A DNA stretch of 64,000 bases from an uncultured Cryomorphaceae bacterium (GTDB lineage Bacteria; Bacteroidota; Bacteroidia; Flavobacteriales; Schleiferiaceae): assembly GCA_913043005.1 (NCBI GenBank), contig CAJWKU010000008.1, positions 1 to 64,000 of the forward strand, given 5' to 3'. Both the position numbers and the translations under genes were made by a program. Positions 59,395 to 64,000 of the stretch are shown here, piece after piece. Below the pieces are notes generated by a model. It ran no database searches. It saw nothing but the letters and a program-made list of their open reading frames with translations, and was not told where the DNA came from. Within the stretch, counting starts at the first letter, position 1; each line of letters starts with the position of its first letter.

Positions 59395-61929
59395 CTACGA
59401 CTCAATATTGTTGGTCTCTGAATTATCCTCATTCTCTGACTCCTTCATAGGTTCAGAATCTAAGACGACAGGGCCTTCTTCCTCTTCTTCATCAGAATGC
59501 GGAACCTTAGCAACAGATGCGATAACGACTCCCGATTTAAGATTTATAACCCGTACTCCTTGTGTTGCCCTACCCATAACTCTTAGTGAGCTCATATCCA
59601 TTCTTATCATAATACCGTTTTTAGTGGTTATCATAAGATCATCATCATCAGTAACAATTTTCATAGCAACCAAAGGGCCTGTCTTTTCCGTAATATTTAT
59701 GGTCTTAACCCCTTTGCCGCCCCGATTAGTAATTCTATAATCTTCAACAAGAGTTCGCTTTCCGTATCCGTTTTCACTAACAACGAGAATTGTCTCTTGA
59801 TCATTTTCAGCGCAAACCATTCCGACAACTACATCGTTGTCAGTATCCAATCTCATGGCCCTAACTCCAGAAGCGTTTCGGCCCATAGGTCTTACTTTCT
59901 CTTCGGGGAATCTTATGGCTTTACCGCTTCGAATAGCCATTAGGATTTCATGACTACCATTTGTTAATCGAGCTTCTAAAAGTGTATCTCCTTCTCTAAC
60001 TGTTATCGCATTAATGCCATTAGATCTTGGTCTACTATATGCTTCAAGAGTTGTCTTCTTGATAACTCCCTTAGTGGTGCAAAGAACTATGTAATGATTA
60101 TTGACATATTCTTCATCCTTTATATCCTTGGTATTCACAAAAGCTCGGACCTTATCATCCGATGGGATATTAATGAGATTAACTATAGCCTTACCCTTAC
60201 TAGTCCTTGTTCCCTCGGGTATTTCAAATACGCGAAGCCAGAAACACCTTCCTAATTCCGTAAAGAGCAGGAGGTAATTATGGTTTGAAGCCACAAAAAC
60301 ATGCTCGATAAAATCAGCATCTCGAGTTTTTGCTCCCCTACTACCAACTCCACCTCTAGCTTGAGTTCTATATTCAGTCAAAGGTGTTCTTTTTACATAG
60401 CCCAAATGTGAAATTGTTATAACTACATCTTCATCTGCGATCATATCCTCAATCCGCATGTCTCCTCCAGCGTATTCAATTTCTGATCGCCTATCGTCGC
60501 CATACTTATCCCTTATTTCAACGAGCTCTTCTTTAATAATGGACATTCTGAGATCTTCTTCCGCTAAAATTCTATTGAGATAAGCAATTTTTTCCATAAG
60601 TTCAGCGAACTCAGATTTAATCTTATCTCTCTCAAGGCCAGTAAGTTTTTGTAGCCTTAATTCAAGTATTGCTTTAGCTTGCAGTTCAGATAACTTGAAA
60701 CTCTTGATTAAGCCGTCTTTTGCCTCATCAACAGTTTTAGATGCCCTTATAAGCTTTATGACTGCATCGAGGTTATCAATTGCTATAAGTAGCCCTTCGA
60801 GAACATGTGCCCTCTTCTCTGCCTGACTTAGGTCATACTTTGTTCTACGAACTACAACATCATGTCTGTGATTTACAAAATGATGAATCATATCCTTGAG
60901 ATTGAGCATCTCCGGTCTACCATTCACTAATGCAATATTATTTACACTAAAACTTGATTGAAGTTGAGTGTATTTGAATAGTTTGTTTAAAACAACATTT
61001 GGAACAGCATCTCTTTTCAGAACATAAACGATCCTCATTCCATTCCTATCAGATTCATCGCGAATATCAGCTATACCCTCTAATTTTTTATCATTTACCA
61101 GTTCGGCAGTTTTCCTGATCATTTCCGACTTATTGACTTGGTAAGGGATCTCATTGACTATCACACAGTCTCTTCCATTAACTTCTTCAATTGCAGCTTT
61201 AGCTCGCATAACTACCCTACCCCTTCCAGTATGAAAAGCATCTCGCACACCATCATAGCCATAAATAACTCCACCTGTAGGGAAGTCTGGCGCCTTAATG
61301 TAAGTCATTAGACCATCAATGTCAATATCGTTGTCTTCAATGTAGGCAATCGTTGCATTAACTGATTCCGTGAGATTGTGAGGAGGCATGTTTGTCGCCA
61401 TACCAACAGCAATACCTGAAGCTCCATTGACCAAAAGGTTAGGTATTCTAGTTGGCAAAACAGTTGGTTCTTGAATAGTATCGTCAAAATTCAATTGATA
61501 ATCGACAGTTTCTTTGTCAATGTCTCTGACCATTTCTTCCGCAATCTTCTTCATGCGAACCTCGGTATATCTCATTGCTGCGGGGGAATCCCCATCAATT
61601 GAACCAAAATTACCTTGACCGTCAATCAAAGTATATCTCAAAGACCAATCTTGAGCCATTCGAACCATAGTGTCATAGACGGAACTATCGCCGTGAGGAT
61701 GCAGCTTACCCAGGACATCTCCAACAATACGCGCAGACTTTTTATAAGCTCTCGTAGACACATTACCCATGTCATGCATACCAAAGAGAACTCTACGATG
61801 GACAGGCTTTAATCCGTCTCGCACATCAGGAAGTGCTCTTGATACGATTACTGACATTGAATAATCGATATACGAGCTCTTCATCTCGTCCTCTATATTT
61901 ATTGGGATAATACGTTCTCCGTCCGCCAT
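59395..61929 (-). CDS. gyrA: DNA gyrase subunit A
   Basis: The breakage-reunion subunit of gyrase, 844 residues. The catalytic Tyr is in [10 protein letters not shown]. The quinolone-determining region reads [17 protein letters not shown], with Ser and Asp at the positions that mutate in resistant strains. The C-terminal wrapping domain includes [10 protein letters not shown] (GyrA-box variant), which separates gyrase from ParC. The C terminus is very acidic ([10 protein letters not shown]). It is divergent from clpC. Confidence 0.96.
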   Translation of the reverse strand: MADGERIIPINIEDEMKSSYIDYSMSVIVSRALPDVRDGLKPVHRRVLFGMHDMGNVSTRAYKKSARIVGDVLGKLHPHGDSSVYDTMVRMAQDWSLRYTLIDGQGNFGSIDGDSPAAMRYTEVRMKKIAEEMVRDIDKETVDYQLNFDDTIQEPTVLPTRIPNLLVNGASGIAVGMATNMPPHNLTESVNATIAYIEDNDIDIDGLMTYIKAPDFPTGGVIYGYDGVRDAFHTGRGRVVMRAKAAIEEVNGRDCVIVNEIPYQVNKSEMIRKTAELVNDKKLEGIADIRDESDRNGMRIVYVLKRDAVPNVVLNKLFKYTQLQSSFSVNNIALVNGRPEMLNLKDMIHHFVNHRHDVVVRRTKYDLSQAEKRAHVLEGLLIAIDNLDAVIKLIRASKTVDEAKDGLIKSFKLSELQAKAILELRLQKLTGLERDKIKSEFAELMEKIAYLNRILAEEDLRMSIIKEELVEIRDKYGDDRRSEIEYAGGDMRIEDMIADEDVVITISHLGYVKRTPLTEYRTQARGGVGSRGAKTRDADFIEHVFVASNHNYLLLFTELGRCFWLRVFEIPEGTRTSKGKAIVNLINIPSDDKVRAFVNTKDIKDEEYVNNHYIVLCTTKGVIKKTTLEAYSRPRSNGINAITVREGDTLLEARLTNGSHEILMAIRSGKAIRFPEEKVRPMGRNASGVRAMRLDTDNDVVVGMVCAENDQETILVVSENGYGKRTLVEDYRITNRGGKGVKTINITEKTGPLVAMKIVTDDDDLMITTKNGIMIRMDMSSLRVMGRATQGVRVINLKSGVVIASVAKVPHSDEEEEEGPVVLDSEPMKESENEDNSETNNIES

Positions 61930-61953
61930 TTTGTCATATTAATTTGAATATCT

Positions 61954-61961
61954 CAAATGTA
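61954..61961 (-). promoter_or_regulatory. -7 promoter box for gyrA
   Basis: On the minus strand TACATTTG fits TAnnTTTG, 24 bases before the gyrA ATG. A GTG sits 19 bases upstream, where the -33 element (TTG) would be expected. Confidence 0.5.
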
Positions 61962-62090
61962 AGTAATCAATCACTTGAAACACACTGCCATCGGGCGATT
62001 AAAAGATCTTTTTATACACATTTTACTGTTTATAAATGTTCTTTTAAACAACCTTAACCTAATTGGCATTGTATTGGTTACTTTGGAGGT

Positions 62091-64000
62091 ATGGATGAGA
62101 ATTTTTCACCGCGCGTTAAAGACGTGATTGGATACAGTAAAGAAGAAGCGCTTAGATTATGTCATGATAGCATTGGCTCCGAACATTTGATATTAGGTAT
62201 TATCAGAGAAGGTGATGGCTCAGCTATAGAAATCATGCAAACTCTAGGGATTGACTTAGTTATATTAAGACAAAAAATTGAAGACTTAAATGAAATTGGG
62301 GATAAGGATATCAATCCGAAAAAAAATATTCCTCTTACCCGACAAGCTGAAAAGGCATTAAAAACAACTTTTCTGGAGGCAAAGTTATACTCGAGCCCGA
62401 TAATTCGTACCGCGCATCTGCTTCTTTGTGTTTTAAGGAATGACAATGACCCTGTCACTGGAGTTTTCAGAAACCTAGGAGTAGATTATGAGGGGGTCAA
62501 ATCTGAATACCAAGAAAGATATTTGGATCAAGACACGACAGACACCTCAGTCATCCCAAAATCTGGATTTGATGATGACTTAGAGGATGCTGAAAATGAT
62601 TCGAAATCAAAAAAGCAAACATCAAATCGACCTTCTTCAAATTCTAAATCTAAAAGTCCAGTACTAGATAATTTTGGCAGAGACCTAACCAAACTTGCGT
62701 CTGAAGGAAAGTTAGATCCTGTAGTGGGAAGAGAGCAGGAAATAGAGCGAGTAAGTCAAGTATTATCGCGAAGAAAAAAAAACAATCCATTACTTATAGG
62801 TGAGCCGGGTGTTGGAAAATCTGCTATAGCTGAAGGATTAGCGCTGAGAATTGTAAATAAGAAGGTGAGTAGAGTACTTTTCGAGAAACGCGTTGTAACC
62901 TTGGATTTGGCATCCATGGTGGCAGGTACTAAATACCGTGGTCAGTTCGAAGAGCGAATGAAAGCTCTTATGAATGAACTTGAAAAAAATGATGAGATCA
63001 TTCTTTTTATTGATGAATTACACACAATTGTTGGTGCTGGTGGAGCCACAGGGTCACTCGATGCAAGCAATATGTTTAAACCAGCTCTTGCGCGTGGTGA
63101 AATTCAATGTATCGGGGCAACTACACTTGATGAGTATCGTCAATACATAGAAAAGGACGGTGCTCTAGAACGAAGATTTCAAAAGGTCATCGTTGACCCA
63201 CCATCACCAGAGGAAACTTTAGAGATTTTAGAAAACCTCAAATCTCATTACGAAAGTCATCATAACGTAACTTACACTCAAGAGGCGCTCGAGGCATGTG
63301 TTAATCTCACAATTCGATATGTTTCAGATCGCCACTTACCCGATAAAGCTATCGATGCGTTGGATGAAGCCGGAAGCAGAGTTCACATAACTGGAATATC
63401 TGTACCGAAAGAAGTTATTAAACTTGAAAGCGAACTTGAAGAAATCAGGCAGAAAAAAATGGAAGTTGTTAAAAAACAACGTTATGAAGAAGCTGCTCAA
63501 CTTCGAGATGATGAAAAAACCACAGAAAACAACCTTAAAGAGGCCCAGATGGCTTGGGAAGAGTCTTTAAGTGAAAACCGTCAACCTGTAACAGAAGATC
63601 ATATTTCTGAAGTTGTGGCAATGATGACTGGGATACCGGTTCAAAAAATCGCTAAACAAGAACTAGACAAGCTTGGGACAATGGAAATTGATATCAAGAC
63701 CAAAATTATTGGTCAAGATGAAGCTGTCAAAAAAGTAGTTCGAGCTGTCCAAAGAAATAGAGCTGGATTAAAGGATCCGAATAAGCCAATAGGTTCTTTT
63801 ATCTTTTTAGGTCCTACAGGAGTCGGGAAAACTCAACTTGCCAAAGAAATCGCTATTCAGCTCTTTGATTCTGAAGACTCATTAATCAGAATGGACATGA
63901 GCGAATACATGGAAAAATTTGCAATTTCTAGACTTGTTGGAGCTCCTCCGGGATATGTTGGTTATGAGGAAGGTGGACAACTAACAGAGAAAGTTAGACG
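62091..64000 (+). CDS. clpC: ATP-dependent Clp protease ATPase ClpC (cut by window edge)
   Basis: The first 636 residues of an HSP100 unfoldase that feeds ClpP. N-terminal Clp repeats ([16 protein letters not shown] and a second copy near 85), first AAA+ module with Walker A GEPGVGKS, Walker [10 protein letters not shown] and GATTLDEYR, the middle domain with a UVR-like [11 protein letters not shown] that marks ClpC/E rather than ClpB, and the second Walker [15 protein letters not shown] lies 1 base before the ATG, too close for a normal Shine-Dalgarno. The end is missing, roughly 200 residues by family length. Confidence 0.95.
   Translation, partial: MDENFSPRVKDVIGYSKEEALRLCHDSIGSEHLILGIIREGDGSAIEIMQTLGIDLVILRQKIEDLNEIGDKDINPKKNIPLTRQAEKALKTTFLEAKLYSSPIIRTAHLLLCVLRNDNDPVTGVFRNLGVDYEGVKSEYQERYLDQDTTDTSVIPKSGFDDDLEDAENDSKSKKQTSNRPSSNSKSKSPVLDNFGRDLTKLASEGKLDPVVGREQEIERVSQVLSRRKKNNPLLIGEPGVGKSAIAEGLALRIVNKKVSRVLFEKRVVTLDLASMVAGTKYRGQFEERMKALMNELEKNDEIILFIDELHTIVGAGGATGSLDASNMFKPALARGEIQCIGATTLDEYRQYIEKDGALERRFQKVIVDPPSPEETLEILENLKSHYESHHNVTYTQEALEACVNLTIRYVSDRHLPDKAIDALDEAGSRVHITGISVPKEVIKLESELEEIRQKKMEVVKKQRYEEAAQLRDDEKTTENNLKEAQMAWEESLSENRQPVTEDHISEVVAMMTGIPVQKIAKQELDKLGTMEIDIKTKIIGQDEAVKKVVRAVQRNRAGLKDPNKPIGSFIFLGPTGVGKTQLAKEIAIQLFDSEDSLIRMDMSEYMEKFAISRLVGAPPGYVGYEEGGQLTEKVR

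Noticed and set aside
1-64000. tRNA, rRNA, tmRNA, CRISPR array, transposase, toxin-antitoxin or secondary-metabolite cluster
   Set aside because: None was seen on either strand while reading; short RNAs without strong motifs could be missed without a covariance search.

Overview
The window reads as a low-GC Bacteroidota chromosome, most likely a marine member of Flavobacteriales. The signs are T9SS-sorted surface proteins of both types (a CHU_C/type B tail at the left edge and a type A tail on a CotH protein), a PorE-like TPR/PD40/OmpA protein, a fur-purA-OstA run, an ftsK-lolA-lptF-ribB run, and many copies of the Bacteroidota -7 promoter box TAnnTTTG just upstream of start codons. I see no tRNA, rRNA, CRISPR array, insertion sequence or prophage. 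Gene density is very high: no gap between genes exceeds 300 bases, and ATGA/TAATG stop-start overlaps are common.

Layout. 1-8087: end of a large adhesin-like T9SS protein, a terminator, guaB, a small lipid- or peptidoglycan-unrelated CarboxypepD_reg-like protein on the minus strand, then ettA-hisS. 8091-12731: a coupled SDR/flavin reductase pair, hutH, rsmE and tsaD. 11676-20836 (minus): ftsK-lolA-lptF-two glycosyltransferases-ribBA-tsaD-rsmE, an envelope/division/riboflavin operon with overlapping genes; the GTP cyclohydrolase half of RibBA has lost its zinc and catalytic residues. 20891-23619: arginase translationally coupled to argS. 23626-28097 (minus): PepC-like peptidase, hbd, a polyprenyl glycosylphosphotransferase and a lipoprotein carrying a C9 tract. 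28153-31170: pcm, smpB, pyrD, mvaB.

31190-35085: a vitamin B12 uptake locus. A promoter box, a cobalamin riboswitch, a BtuB-type TonB-dependent receptor and a BtuG-like beta-propeller lipoprotein lie in a row; a membrane protein resembling an ECF substrate-binding component faces them on the other strand. 35116-48872: housekeeping and envelope genes (NTP pyrophosphohydrolase, OstA-like, purA, fur, PorE-like OmpA protein, LolD-like ATPase, sucC, pnuC, esterase, PhoD-like phosphatase, M14 peptidase, HI0933-type flavoprotein).

48904-54124: the most system-like block. A LexA-like, self-cleaving XRE/S24 repressor is followed by a Y-family polymerase (dinB) and a short DnaE-type polymerase with a decayed PHP domain. 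This is a candidate damage-inducible mutagenesis cassette. Related AT-rich motifs precede both the repressor and dnaE, and a G9 tract sits inside dinB. 54237-64000: a T9SS CotH kinase/lamin-tail protein, an AlkA-type glycosylase whose start abuts a terminator, a TPR protein, a small outer-membrane protein, gyrA, and the first three quarters of clpC, cut by the window edge. All calls come from reading the sequence and from recall of protein families; no database search was run.
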